From NCBI GenBank assembly GCA_003331565.1, contig QOPE01000004.1:1-35760 (forward strand): a DNA stretch of 35,760 nt. The letters are read 5' to 3'. This stretch comes from SAR86 cluster bacterium. GTDB lineage: Bacteria; Pseudomonadota; Gammaproteobacteria; Magnimaribacterales; D2472. The notes beneath the pieces were generated by a model that worked only from the letters and a program-made list of their open reading frames with translations, had not been told where the DNA came from and did not search any database. A program made the translations under genes and the position numbers. This document shows positions 26,496-35,382 of this stretch, piece by piece (the first letter of the stretch is position 1; each line of letters starts with the position of its first letter).

Positions 26496-27923
26496 ATGAG
26501 TTGGGAATGGGTAATTGGTTTAGAGGCTCATGTTCAGCTCTCTACTGAAACTAAGCTCTTTTCAAGAGCTTCAACATCTTTTGGGCAAGAACCAAATACA
26601 AACGTCAATTTAGTAGACTGTGGGCTGCCTGGCGTTTTGCCTACTGTCAACAAAAATGCTTTTTATAAGGCGATAAGGTTTGGTCTCGCAGTAGATGCTG
26701 AAATCAATCAAACTTCTTTATTTGATAGGAAAAACTACTTCTATCCTGATTTACCAAAGGGATATCAAATTACCCAAATGGAGCTTCCAATAGTTTCAGG
26801 TGGAAAAGTTGAAATTGAGATTGAAGGGGCAAAAAAAATTATTAACTTAACTAGAGCGCATCTTGAAGAAGATGCTGGAAAGTCAATACATGAGGGCATG
26901 GCAGGAACGGGTGTAGATCTCAACAGGGCTGGAACACCTTTGCTCGAAATAGTTTCTGAGCCAGAAATATCGTCTGCCAAGGAAGCAGTTGCTTACATGA
27001 AAGCGCTTCATCAAATAGTTACTTTTTTAGATGTTTCTGATGGAAATATGTCTCAAGGATCTCTAAGGTGTGATGCAAATGTTTCTATAAGAAAGAAAGG
27101 TGATAAAAAGCTTGGAACAAGAACTGAAATAAAAAATATTAATTCGTTTAGATTTATTGAAAAAGCAATTAACTATGAAATTGAAAGACAAATAGATGTT
27201 ATCGAATCTGGAGAATCTGTAACTCAAGAAACAAGGCTATATGACAGTATCAAAAATGAAACAAGGCCAATGCGATCTAAAGAATTTGCTAATGACTATA
27301 GATATTTTCCAGATCCTGACCTTTTGCCAGTCATGATAAGTGATGAAGAAATTGAGGAAATTAAGGCAACTTTTCCTGAAATGCCAAAAGATAAATTTAT
27401 AAGGTATCAATCTAAATTTAAGATTCCTGAAAATGATGCACAGATTATCTCTTCATCTAAAAATCTTGCTACATTTTTTGAAGAATGTATGGAAAATGCT
27501 AAAGACGCAAAGCTTTTATCCAATCTCATGATAGGAGATATTAGCTCATTACTTAACAAAGAAAATATCGAAATCACAGATTCAAAACTATCAACAAAAA
27601 ATGTTTCAGAGTTAATAAATCTTGTTACTGAAGGTGTTATTTCAGGGAAAATAGCAAAAACTGTTCTCGAAGAAACATGGGATTCAGGATTGAGCCCTAT
27701 AGAAATTGTTGAATCAAGCGGGCTCAAACAACTTGATGATGATGATGAAATTGAAAGAATTATAGATCAAATTATTTCTGAACATCCCGATCAAGTGACT
27801 GCTTATAAAGGTGGTAAAGATAAGCTATTTGGGTTTTTTGTCGGTCAAATCATGAAGGCAACTCAGGGGAAGGCTAACCCTGCATCCGCAAACAAAATTT
27901 TAAAAGATAAACTAGATAACTAA
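26496..27923 (+). CDS. gatB: Asp-tRNA(Asn)/Glu-tRNA(Gln) amidotransferase subunit GatB
   Basis: VIGLEAHVQLSTETKLFSRAS, DRKNYFYPDLPKGYQI, YRYFPDPDLLP. Confidence 0.98.
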   Translation: MSWEWVIGLEAHVQLSTETKLFSRASTSFGQEPNTNVNLVDCGLPGVLPTVNKNAFYKAIRFGLAVDAEINQTSLFDRKNYFYPDLPKGYQITQMELPIVSGGKVEIEIEGAKKIINLTRAHLEEDAGKSIHEGMAGTGVDLNRAGTPLLEIVSEPEISSAKEAVAYMKALHQIVTFLDVSDGNMSQGSLRCDANVSIRKKGDKKLGTRTEIKNINSFRFIEKAINYEIERQIDVIESGESVTQETRLYDSIKNETRPMRSKEFANDYRYFPDPDLLPVMISDEEIEEIKATFPEMPKDKFIRYQSKFKIPENDAQIISSSKNLATFFEECMENAKDAKLLSNLMIGDISSLLNKENIEITDSKLSTKNVSELINLVTEGVISGKIAKTVLEETWDSGLSPIEIVESSGLKQLDDDDEIERIIDQIISEHPDQVTAYKGGKDKLFGFFVGQIMKATQGKANPASANKILKDKLDN

Positions 27924-28378
27924 GTTACCCACATAGACAAAGTCTCTGCAATACATGCTGGCTTGTCAGTTCCTTTAATTTCCATTGTCACTTCTGATTT
28001 AACAAGAAATTGTCCTGGATTTTTTTCTGTAATATCAACAACTTTTGAATGCATTCTAATTTCTGAATCAACTGGAACGGGACTTAAAAAACGGACCTTA
28101 TCTAAACCGTAATTTAAACCCATCTTGGCTCCTTCAACAACGAGCGCAATATCTTGCCCTATCCCTGCTGTTAGAGATAGAGTCAAAAATCCATGGGCTA
28201 TGGTAGATCCAAAAATTGGTGTTGCTTGCTCAGGATCGACATGAATAAATTGATTGTCTAGTGTTGCATCCGCAAATTTATTAATTCTTTCTTGATCTAT
28301 CTTAAACCAGTCAGTAGCCCCCAACTCTTTTCCAACATAACTTTCAAGATCCTCAACTTTTACTACTGTTATAGCCAT
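27920..28378 (-). CDS. MaoC-like dehydratase/hydratase
   Basis: Hot-dog hydratase pattern FADATLDNQFIHVDPEQA...IAHGFLTLSL. Confidence 0.88.
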   Translation of the reverse strand: MAITVVKVEDLESYVGKELGATDWFKIDQERINKFADATLDNQFIHVDPEQATPIFGSTIAHGFLTLSLTAGIGQDIALVVEGAKMGLNYGLDKVRFLSPVPVDSEIRMHSKVVDITEKNPGQFLVKSEVTMEIKGTDKPACIAETLSMWVT

Positions 28379-28381
28379 AAT

Positions 28382-29986
28382 TTACTCCATTAGATGTTCT
28401 TTATACTGCTCTCTAAGCTCTACTTTTAATAATTTACCAGTTGCTCCATGAGGTAATTCCTCAACCTTGATAATATCATCTGGCAACCACCACTTTGCCA
28501 CTTTATCTGCAAGAAACTCATTAATTGAATCTTTATCTAGATCACCCTTACTAATCACCAGAAGAATCGGTCTTTCATCCCATTTTGGATGCGGTACTCC
28601 AACCACGCATGCTTCTTCGACATCTGGATGTCCAACAGCAGCATTTTCAAGATCAATGGAGCTGATCCATTCCCCGCCACTCTTAATTACATCTTTTGAT
28701 CTGTCCATTATCTGCATGCAGCCATCTGGGAAGATTTTTGCAACATCTCCAGTATCAAACCATCCCTCATCATCAACTGCTGGTGAATCAGATTTGAAGT
28801 AACTCTCTATGATCCATGGTCCTCTGACCAATAATGCGCCCTGTGCTAATCCGTCTCTAGCAAGCTCATTGTTAGCATCATCTACAATCTTTATTTCTAC
28901 TCCAAAAAGTGGATAGCCCTGTTTAGTTTGCAATTCATATCTCTCTTCATCTGGTAATTCTTTCATTTTCTTTGTTTGAAGATTCATTGTTCCAAGGGGA
29001 CTCATTTCTGTCATGCCCCATCCATGGACTAAAAACGTTTTATGCTTTTCATTAAACTCTTTAATCATTGCAAGAGGTGCAGCTGACCCACCAACCATGA
29101 CGCTATCAACACCTTCGAGAGTTAAGTTTTGTTCAGACAAATAATTTAATAATCCAAGCCAAACAGTGGGCACTCCCATAAGAATATTTGGATTTTCTGC
29201 ACTTATAAGTTCAAATAATGAAGCTCCGTCAAGCGCTTGGCCGGGCAGAATTAATTTACAGCCAGTCATCAAAGCTGCATAAGGTGTCCCCCACGCATTC
29301 ACATGAAACATTGGTACAACCGGTAATACCGAGCTAGTGGTGTCAAACCTTAATGCATTTCCTGATGCCCAAGTATGTAGCATAGTGGACCTGTGACTAT
29401 AGAGAACTCCCTTTGGATTACCCGTAGTTCCAGAGGTATAACATAGTGCTGCCGCATCCCCCTCATCCACTTCAACCCAATCTGAAATAGAGTCAGATTG
29501 TTCAACCATTTCATCATAAAAATGTAAATTTTTAATATCAAAATTTATCTCTTTTTTTGGGCCCATGAGAATTATTACTGGCGAGAACTCTAAGTGATCT
29601 TGAACTCCTTCAATAAGTGGTAGAAATGTATCATCAACAAAAACAACTTTATCCTCAGCATGATTAAGAATATAAATCAGTTGCTCTGGGAAAAGCCTTG
29701 GATTTATCGTGTGCAAAACCCCGCCCATTCCGGTTACCCCAAAATAAATCTCAAAGTGCCTAGAATTATTCCATGCAATCGTTGCCACACGATCACCTTT
29801 ACCAACCTTAAGGCTTTGAAGTAATTTAGCAATTTTCCTTGATTGATTTAAACACTCGCCAGTAGTCTTCTTCAAAATTGAATTATCAGTTTCGCGACTG
29901 ACAATTAAAGTATCGCTGGTATACCTTTCAGCATGCTCAATAAGTTTAGGGATCGTTAGATCCATATTCTGCATATTACCTTTCAT
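28382..29986 (-). CDS. Acyl-CoA synthetase (AMP-forming), AlkK/DmdB-like
   Basis: AMP-binding motif [53 protein letters not shown]. Confidence 0.88.
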   Translation of the reverse strand: MKGNMQNMDLTIPKLIEHAERYTSDTLIVSRETDNSILKKTTGECLNQSRKIAKLLQSLKVGKGDRVATIAWNNSRHFEIYFGVTGMGGVLHTINPRLFPEQLIYILNHAEDKVVFVDDTFLPLIEGVQDHLEFSPVIILMGPKKEINFDIKNLHFYDEMVEQSDSISDWVEVDEGDAAALCYTSGTTGNPKGVLYSHRSTMLHTWASGNALRFDTTSSVLPVVPMFHVNAWGTPYAALMTGCKLILPGQALDGASLFELISAENPNILMGVPTVWLGLLNYLSEQNLTLEGVDSVMVGGSAAPLAMIKEFNEKHKTFLVHGWGMTEMSPLGTMNLQTKKMKELPDEERYELQTKQGYPLFGVEIKIVDDANNELARDGLAQGALLVRGPWIIESYFKSDSPAVDDEGWFDTGDVAKIFPDGCMQIMDRSKDVIKSGGEWISSIDLENAAVGHPDVEEACVVGVPHPKWDERPILLVISKGDLDKDSINEFLADKVAKWWLPDDIIKVEELPHGATGKLLKVELREQYKEHLME

Positions 29987-30010
29987 GAATTTCCCCCTAA
30001 GTAATAAACT

Positions 30011-30038
30011 ATTGTATTAAAAAATCTCTAATAGTAAA
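30011..30038 (-). promoter_or_regulatory. Candidate sigma-70 promoter for the acyl-CoA ligase-maoC pair
   Basis: Minus strand TTTACT-N16-TACAAT in the 54-bp gap upstream of the ligase. Confidence 0.35.
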
Positions 30039-30040
30039 TT

Positions 30041-31084
30041 TTAGCTTTTTAATCTTAAGCGCTTATCCAATAAATATTTTAGATCGGGCTTATTTTTTAA
30101 AACAAATCTCAGAAAGTGTAGATAAGGATAAAGCTCAAGTTTAATTTCCATGGATGAGTTCCATAACACCTTATCGATTATCTTTATATCTTCATCTATA
30201 TCACCAATTCGCCCTTCAAATTTAAAATAATGCAAGATATCAATCATTTCATTTGGTAAATGTTTTTTTAAGATTGATTTGAAGTCTTCATTGACCTTAC
30301 CCATTCCAGATGAAAATAATTCAAGTAATAGAATATCAAGATTTACCTTACCAGTAGGATTAATCATTACACCGTAAATATTCTTTGGGTTCTTAACAAA
30401 TGGGTTATAGGCATCAATGGTAACTCTAGGCTCACAGTAATCTGATGCATAAAAGTTATCCCAAATTATGAGATCTTGATTAAATCTTTCCTTAATTTCT
30501 GAAATATATTCAAGGTCATAGCTTTTTGAAACCACATTCTCTCCGGTCCAGAAAAAAGGAACCTGATATTTCATTCTTGAAAAAAGTTCATTTAAGTATT
30601 GGCAATCTATGGCATCTGTTTTAGATAATTGATCAGAGTATATTTGGGGGACAATGTATAGCTTTATTTCAGGAAAATCATGTACAACTTTATTTAAAAT
30701 TTCTGCATGCTCCTTCCCTTTTTGTTTTGTGGCTTCAAATGAAATGTCGTCGAATAGAATGCATAAGCTTTTGATACCCAGATCAAAAATAGCTTGGATT
30801 TTATTATTAAGTATTTTCTGGTCAACTGACTCGCTCACAAACCCAGGTGAAATTCCAAAAATTAATTCAATGTTTAAAGATTTTGCATATTCAAAAAATG
30901 AGCTCAAATTCAATAGATACTCATCAGAATAATCTTTTGCCCATTCCAGTCTATGAAATGGATCTTCCTTTGGACAGTAAAAGTATGAGTTGAGATTCAA
31001 GGCAGATAAAGATTTAAGAATTTTTAGCCTTTGATTCCAATCTAGTAAAGAACCGTAGTAACCTTCTATGTACCCTGTAAGCAT
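30041..31084 (-). CDS. GH84 (O-GlcNAcase/hyaluronidase-like) beta-N-acetylglucosaminidase, catalytic domain only, no signal peptide
   Basis: GYIEGYYGSLLDWNQRL, LNSYFYCPKEDPFHRLEW, ELIFGISPG, LCILFDDI (Asp-Asp pair), PFFWTGENVVSK, IIWDNFYASDY, YGVMINP align by eye with human OGA catalytic-domain motifs. Confidence 0.85.
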   Translation of the reverse strand: MLTGYIEGYYGSLLDWNQRLKILKSLSALNLNSYFYCPKEDPFHRLEWAKDYSDEYLLNLSSFFEYAKSLNIELIFGISPGFVSESVDQKILNNKIQAIFDLGIKSLCILFDDISFEATKQKGKEHAEILNKVVHDFPEIKLYIVPQIYSDQLSKTDAIDCQYLNELFSRMKYQVPFFWTGENVVSKSYDLEYISEIKERFNQDLIIWDNFYASDYCEPRVTIDAYNPFVKNPKNIYGVMINPTGKVNLDILLLELFSSGMGKVNEDFKSILKKHLPNEMIDILHYFKFEGRIGDIDEDIKIIDKVLWNSSMEIKLELYPYLHFLRFVLKNKPDLKYLLDKRLRLKS

Positions 31085-31809
31085 TATTTTTTACATATAA
31101 AACACTCTTTATCTTTATTAATGAGCGTTTGATTAGTTTTTAAAGTCATTCCATCTATCCTATATAAGAAATTTTCCTTTGTGAATTTATCCAAGATTAT
31201 TCTTATGGTCATCATTGCAACTATTGAGCTTACATATGACAACACTGGAGTAAGAATTCCTATCTCATCACATGAATCCTCATTAATATTTGTGTTCCTT
31301 GGAAAAATACATTCGTAACAGGGGCTGTTGGCATAATTTAGGAATGCTGCGGCGTGACCTGTTACTCCTGATGCTAGACCCATGACTAAAGGGATATTCT
31401 TTTCAACACAAACCTCATTAATGTTATATCTAGTTTTAAAGTTATCAGAACAGTCAATTATCAAATCATAATTTGGTATTTGTTCAAACAGATCTTTTTC
31501 TTCTAGAAATTTTTCAATAATCGAAATGTTAGTTTGAGGGTAGTGATCTTCTAACTTAGACTTCAAAACTCTGGCTTTACCTTGACCAATACATTTTTCA
31601 TTAAATAAGAACTGTCGGTGAAGGTTTTTGTATTCGATTAAATCTCCATCGGCAATATCAAAAGTTGTTAATCCTGAACCGCATAATGAGGTTACTAAGG
31701 GATGAGCCAATCCGCCAGCTCCAATTAAAAGTATTTGTTTTGAATTGAGTTCATCAACTAAAGTTTCATTAAAACCACTTAGCTGAGCTGCTGTTTCCCA
31801 GAAATTCAT
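31084..31809 (-). CDS. ThiF/MoeB/HesA-family adenylyltransferase
   Basis: LLIGAGGLAHPLVTSLCGSG, HRQFLF, DCSDNFKTRYNINEVC, two CxxC pairs (CYEC, CFIC); after prmC. Confidence 0.88.
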   Translation of the reverse strand: MNFWETAAQLSGFNETLVDELNSKQILLIGAGGLAHPLVTSLCGSGLTTFDIADGDLIEYKNLHRQFLFNEKCIGQGKARVLKSKLEDHYPQTNISIIEKFLEEKDLFEQIPNYDLIIDCSDNFKTRYNINEVCVEKNIPLVMGLASGVTGHAAAFLNYANSPCYECIFPRNTNINEDSCDEIGILTPVLSYVSSIVAMMTIRIILDKFTKENFLYRIDGMTLKTNQTLINKDKECFICKK

Positions 31810-31815
31810 TCTGAC

Positions 31816-32646
31816 TTAGGTCCCTAGCACCAAACATCTAGGTATTTTTTGATAATCAATAATGCTATCAATAACCCTTAAGTTAACATTAGTTGCAAGA
31901 TCAACTAAGTCTCTATGCTGATCATATCCATGCTCAACAATTAAAAAACCATCCTTTTTTAACATTGACTTAGACTGTGAAAATATTTCTTCAAAACACT
32001 CAATTCCAGTATCTCCGGATACAAGGGCATTTTTGGGCTCCCATTGCAAAGAATTTAGGTGAGCATCTGATGATCTAAGATAAGGAGGATTAGCCAAAAT
32101 AATATCAATAGAATTTCCTTGAAAACAGTTAAGCCAATCCGATTGAATTAAATATAAGTTCTTGCAATCCAATTCTAACTGATTTTGTTGTGCTATTTTT
32201 AATGCGCTAAACGATTTATCAATACCGAACACTTTTGAAGAAGAAAACTTTTTAGCTGCGGTTATTCCAATACAACCTGAGCCTGTCCCTGCATCAACGA
32301 TAACGCTTTTTGAGCCAACACTTTCTATAAGATAGTCAATAATTAGCTCAGTCTCAGGTCTTGGAATTAAAACATCATAATTAACATGGAATTCGATACC
32401 ATAAAAATTGGTCTTGCCTAAAATATAATCCACTGGCATTTCTTGAAGATAATTTCTGAAGAAAACTTCATCGATAAATGACTTAGATTGATTATCAATC
32501 TTTTGATCAATTGGAGACTCAATCGGATATTTAAGAATACCTTTGAAATTCAAAAAGATGTTTAAGTCTTTTTGTATTTCGGGGAAATCTTCTTTATAAG
32601 CCTGACACTTTTTAAAAATAAGCTCTTTATTCTTGTTGGCTTCCAT
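31816..32646 (-). CDS. prmC: Release factor glutamine methyltransferase PrmC
   Basis: VLIPRPETELIID, VDAGTGSGCIGI, ILANPPYL. Confidence 0.96.
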   Translation of the reverse strand: MEANKNKELIFKKCQAYKEDFPEIQKDLNIFLNFKGILKYPIESPIDQKIDNQSKSFIDEVFFRNYLQEMPVDYILGKTNFYGIEFHVNYDVLIPRPETELIIDYLIESVGSKSVIVDAGTGSGCIGITAAKKFSSSKVFGIDKSFSALKIAQQNQLELDCKNLYLIQSDWLNCFQGNSIDIILANPPYLRSSDAHLNSLQWEPKNALVSGDTGIECFEEIFSQSKSMLKKDGFLIVEHGYDQHRDLVDLATNVNLRVIDSIIDYQKIPRCLVLGT

Positions 32647-33730
32647 CTGTTTCTAAATCTGCTAATTGGGCTAGTTGATGCTCTGTCAATAAAGCGCTCG
32701 AAATGTCTTTGATGTCTCCATCCATGACCTGATCAAGGTTGTGTTGAGTCAATTTAATTCTGTGATCAGTGATTCTGCCTTGTGGGAAATTGTAGGTTCT
32801 AATCTTTTCACTTCTATCACCTGTGCCAACAAGAATCTTACGTTCATCTGCTATGCTTTGAGCCTGCTGCTCCTCCTCCATAGCTTTTAATTTACTGGAC
32901 AAAAGTGTCATAGCTTTTGCTTTATTCTTATGCTGTGACCTGTCATCTTGGCACTCAACAACGAGACCAGTAGGAAGATGCGTCAACCTTATGGCGGAGT
33001 CAGTCTTATTAACATGTTGGCCTCCAGCACCTGAAGCTCTAAATGTATCCACTCTAAGGTCATTTTTATCAATTTCTACTTCTTCAACCTCATCTGCTAC
33101 TGGCAATACAGCAACAGTTACAGTTGAAGTATGAATCCTGCCCTGCGATTCCGTTTCTGGAACTCTTTGAACTCGATGAACTCCTGATTCGAACTTTAAG
33201 TATTTATAAACCCCATCTCCATCTATCTTCATAACTGCTTCTTTTGTACCTGCCGGTTCAGAAACTTTATTAGTCATAAGCTCAAATTTCCAGCCTTCTC
33301 TTTCACAAAATCTTGAGTAAAGACGCAATAAATCCGATGCAAAAATTGCAGCTTCGTCACCGCCTGCTCCAGCTCTAATCTCCAGGTATGCAGCACCATC
33401 ATCAGCGTTGTCTTTTGGAAGTAATAACAACTTGAGGTCTTTTTCAATTATCTCAATGCTTGATTCGAGGTCTTCGATTTCTTGTTTTGCTAGTTCAATA
33501 ATCTCTCTATCCTCAAGATCAAGCATTTCTTTTGATTCCTGAATGGATTGAAGGGAATGATTATAATTTCCATATAATTCAACAACTGGTGTGATTTCAG
33601 AGTACTCTTTATTGAGTGAAGTAAATTTTGAAATATCCTCAGTGGCGCCTTCACTGGATAACTGGCCCTCAAGATCCTTTTTTCTCAATACCAAAGAGTT
33701 AAGCTTATTTAATACAGACTCAGGCAACAT
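32627..33730 (-). CDS. prfA: Peptide chain release factor 1
   Basis: GAGGQHVNKTDSAIRLTHLPTG, RAGAGGDEAAIFA, RSEKIRTYNFPQGRITDHRI. Confidence 0.98.
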   Translation of the reverse strand: MLPESVLNKLNSLVLRKKDLEGQLSSEGATEDISKFTSLNKEYSEITPVVELYGNYNHSLQSIQESKEMLDLEDREIIELAKQEIEDLESSIEIIEKDLKLLLLPKDNADDGAAYLEIRAGAGGDEAAIFASDLLRLYSRFCEREGWKFELMTNKVSEPAGTKEAVMKIDGDGVYKYLKFESGVHRVQRVPETESQGRIHTSTVTVAVLPVADEVEEVEIDKNDLRVDTFRASGAGGQHVNKTDSAIRLTHLPTGLVVECQDDRSQHKNKAKAMTLLSSKLKAMEEEQQAQSIADERKILVGTGDRSEKIRTYNFPQGRITDHRIKLTQHNLDQVMDGDIKDISSALLTEHQLAQLADLETDGSQQE

Positions 33731-34940
33731 CGATGATCTCCCTAATCATAGATCTAAGTGCATAACTTTCAATATCATTTATGTTTTTTGGTAATTTTAT
33801 TTCTACATCATTGATTTCATTAAGTGCTTTGACGGGATCATTAGAATTTAAAAGTTTTGTTTTGAAATCCTCAGTTGCACCTTGAATTAATTTTGTAAGA
33901 GCTGAGTAAAGTTCTTTACGTGAAACTTTTTCCTTTAGCCCCTCATCATTTAAGGAACATAAGTCATTGATAAGTACTTTTGCTCTCTTAGCTTCAGATT
34001 CTCTAGCTCTTAAATTTTCATTACTAAAAGACTCTATGTCTTCAAGCGAGAAAAGATAAACTTGCTCAATATTTTTAATCAAAGACTCTGCATTCCTAGG
34101 TACTCCAAGATCAATAACAACGAGTGGTTTATTTTTTCTATAAGCGCAAATCTTTTCGATCAATCCCTTGCCGATAAAAGGTAAATCCGTAGATATTGAT
34201 GAAATGATGATGTCTTGTCCTAATAATAATTGGTCAAGCTTGTTCAGAGGCCTAGACGAGAGACTTATATTATTTCCAAGACTAATTTTTTTAGGAGTTC
34301 TATTTGCAAATGTTAGATTTTGGAATCCTGCATTTACTAAAGAGTTCAAAACTCCTGAAGCAACCTCACCAGCTCCAATTGTAATTATGTTTTGATCCGA
34401 AGGATTTTCAAAGATTTCATCGAAAACATTCAATACTAATGAAGAAATAGATACAGGATTATGATCAATTTTTGTATTTGACCTTACTTGTTTAGCAATC
34501 TTTATTGCTGCATCCGTGTACATTGATAACATACGTTTATTAAGGCCGATATTTAAGTACAACTCATTGGCTTTTTTGAATTGGCCAAATATTTCTTTCT
34601 CACCTATTATTCTTGACTCAATACCTGATGCAACTGAACACATATGCTTGAATGCTGCTATTCCAGAGAATTGATAAAAGTTTTTTGTTATATCTAACTC
34701 ACAGCCTAAATATTTATAAATTGATTGAAAAAATTGTTGATGGGAATCCTCATCTCTGCAATAAGAATAAACCTCAGTTCGATTGCACGTTGATAGAACA
34801 AAGATACTATCTATTTCGCCAGCAAACTTTGTTTCTAAAAGATTCATCATATAACTATAATGGTCATCATTTATGACAAAAGATTCCCGCATTTCTAAAT
34901 TTGCAGTTTTATGGCTAATTCCAAATAGCTTTAGTTCCAT
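33720..34940 (-). CDS. hemA: Glutamyl-tRNA reductase
   Basis: GISHKTANLEMRE, LSTCNRTEVYSY, GEKEIFGQFKKA, NRTPKK. Confidence 0.97.
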   Translation of the reverse strand: MELKLFGISHKTANLEMRESFVINDDHYSYMMNLLETKFAGEIDSIFVLSTCNRTEVYSYCRDEDSHQQFFQSIYKYLGCELDITKNFYQFSGIAAFKHMCSVASGIESRIIGEKEIFGQFKKANELYLNIGLNKRMLSMYTDAAIKIAKQVRSNTKIDHNPVSISSLVLNVFDEIFENPSDQNIITIGAGEVASGVLNSLVNAGFQNLTFANRTPKKISLGNNISLSSRPLNKLDQLLLGQDIIISSISTDLPFIGKGLIEKICAYRKNKPLVVIDLGVPRNAESLIKNIEQVYLFSLEDIESFSNENLRARESEAKRAKVLINDLCSLNDEGLKEKVSRKELYSALTKLIQGATEDFKTKLLNSNDPVKALNEINDVEIKLPKNINDIESYALRSMIREIIDVA

Positions 34941-35382
34941 TTTTCAATATTTAACAATTTTTATTATTTTTTTGCTTTCTTCATGTGCAACATTTAATGC
35001 TGACAAATATATAAATTATCAAGGTAAAGTTGAGATTAGCTATAACAAAGAGATATTAAGATCAAATATGCTCATAAAGTACACAAATAATGAATTAATT
35101 ATACAACTTTATAGGCCATTAATTGGTACCCTTTTTGAATATAATATTAAATTCAATGAAAATTTTATTTTTCAGGAAAACTTTTTTAATTATTTAGAAC
35201 AAGATGTGCTTATTGAGCTAGACAAAATGAATATTATTTCAAACACAAGGAGCTGCATGATTCATAAAAAATTAGTTATGACTGATGGCTATACATGTAA
35301 ATATAATGAAGGGAAAATAACGTTTAAAATTTCAACATTGAATCTTGAAGCAAACGGATTTCTAAGAAATGTCTCTCTCTAA
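34873..35382 (+). CDS. lolB: Outer-membrane lipoprotein LolB-like (start uncertain)
   Basis: Hydrophobic leader with lipobox FLLSSC; small lipoprotein directly upstream of ispE and divergent from hemA, as lolB is. ATG 34873 overlaps hemA by 68 bp; the only later start before the signal sequence that I find is a non-canonical ATT. Confidence 0.7.
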   Translation: MTKDSRISKFAVLWLIPNSFSSIFQYLTIFIIFLLSSCATFNADKYINYQGKVEISYNKEILRSNMLIKYTNNELIIQLYRPLIGTLFEYNIKFNENFIFQENFFNYLEQDVLIELDKMNIISNTRSCMIHKKLVMTDGYTCKYNEGKITFKISTLNLEANGFLRNVSL

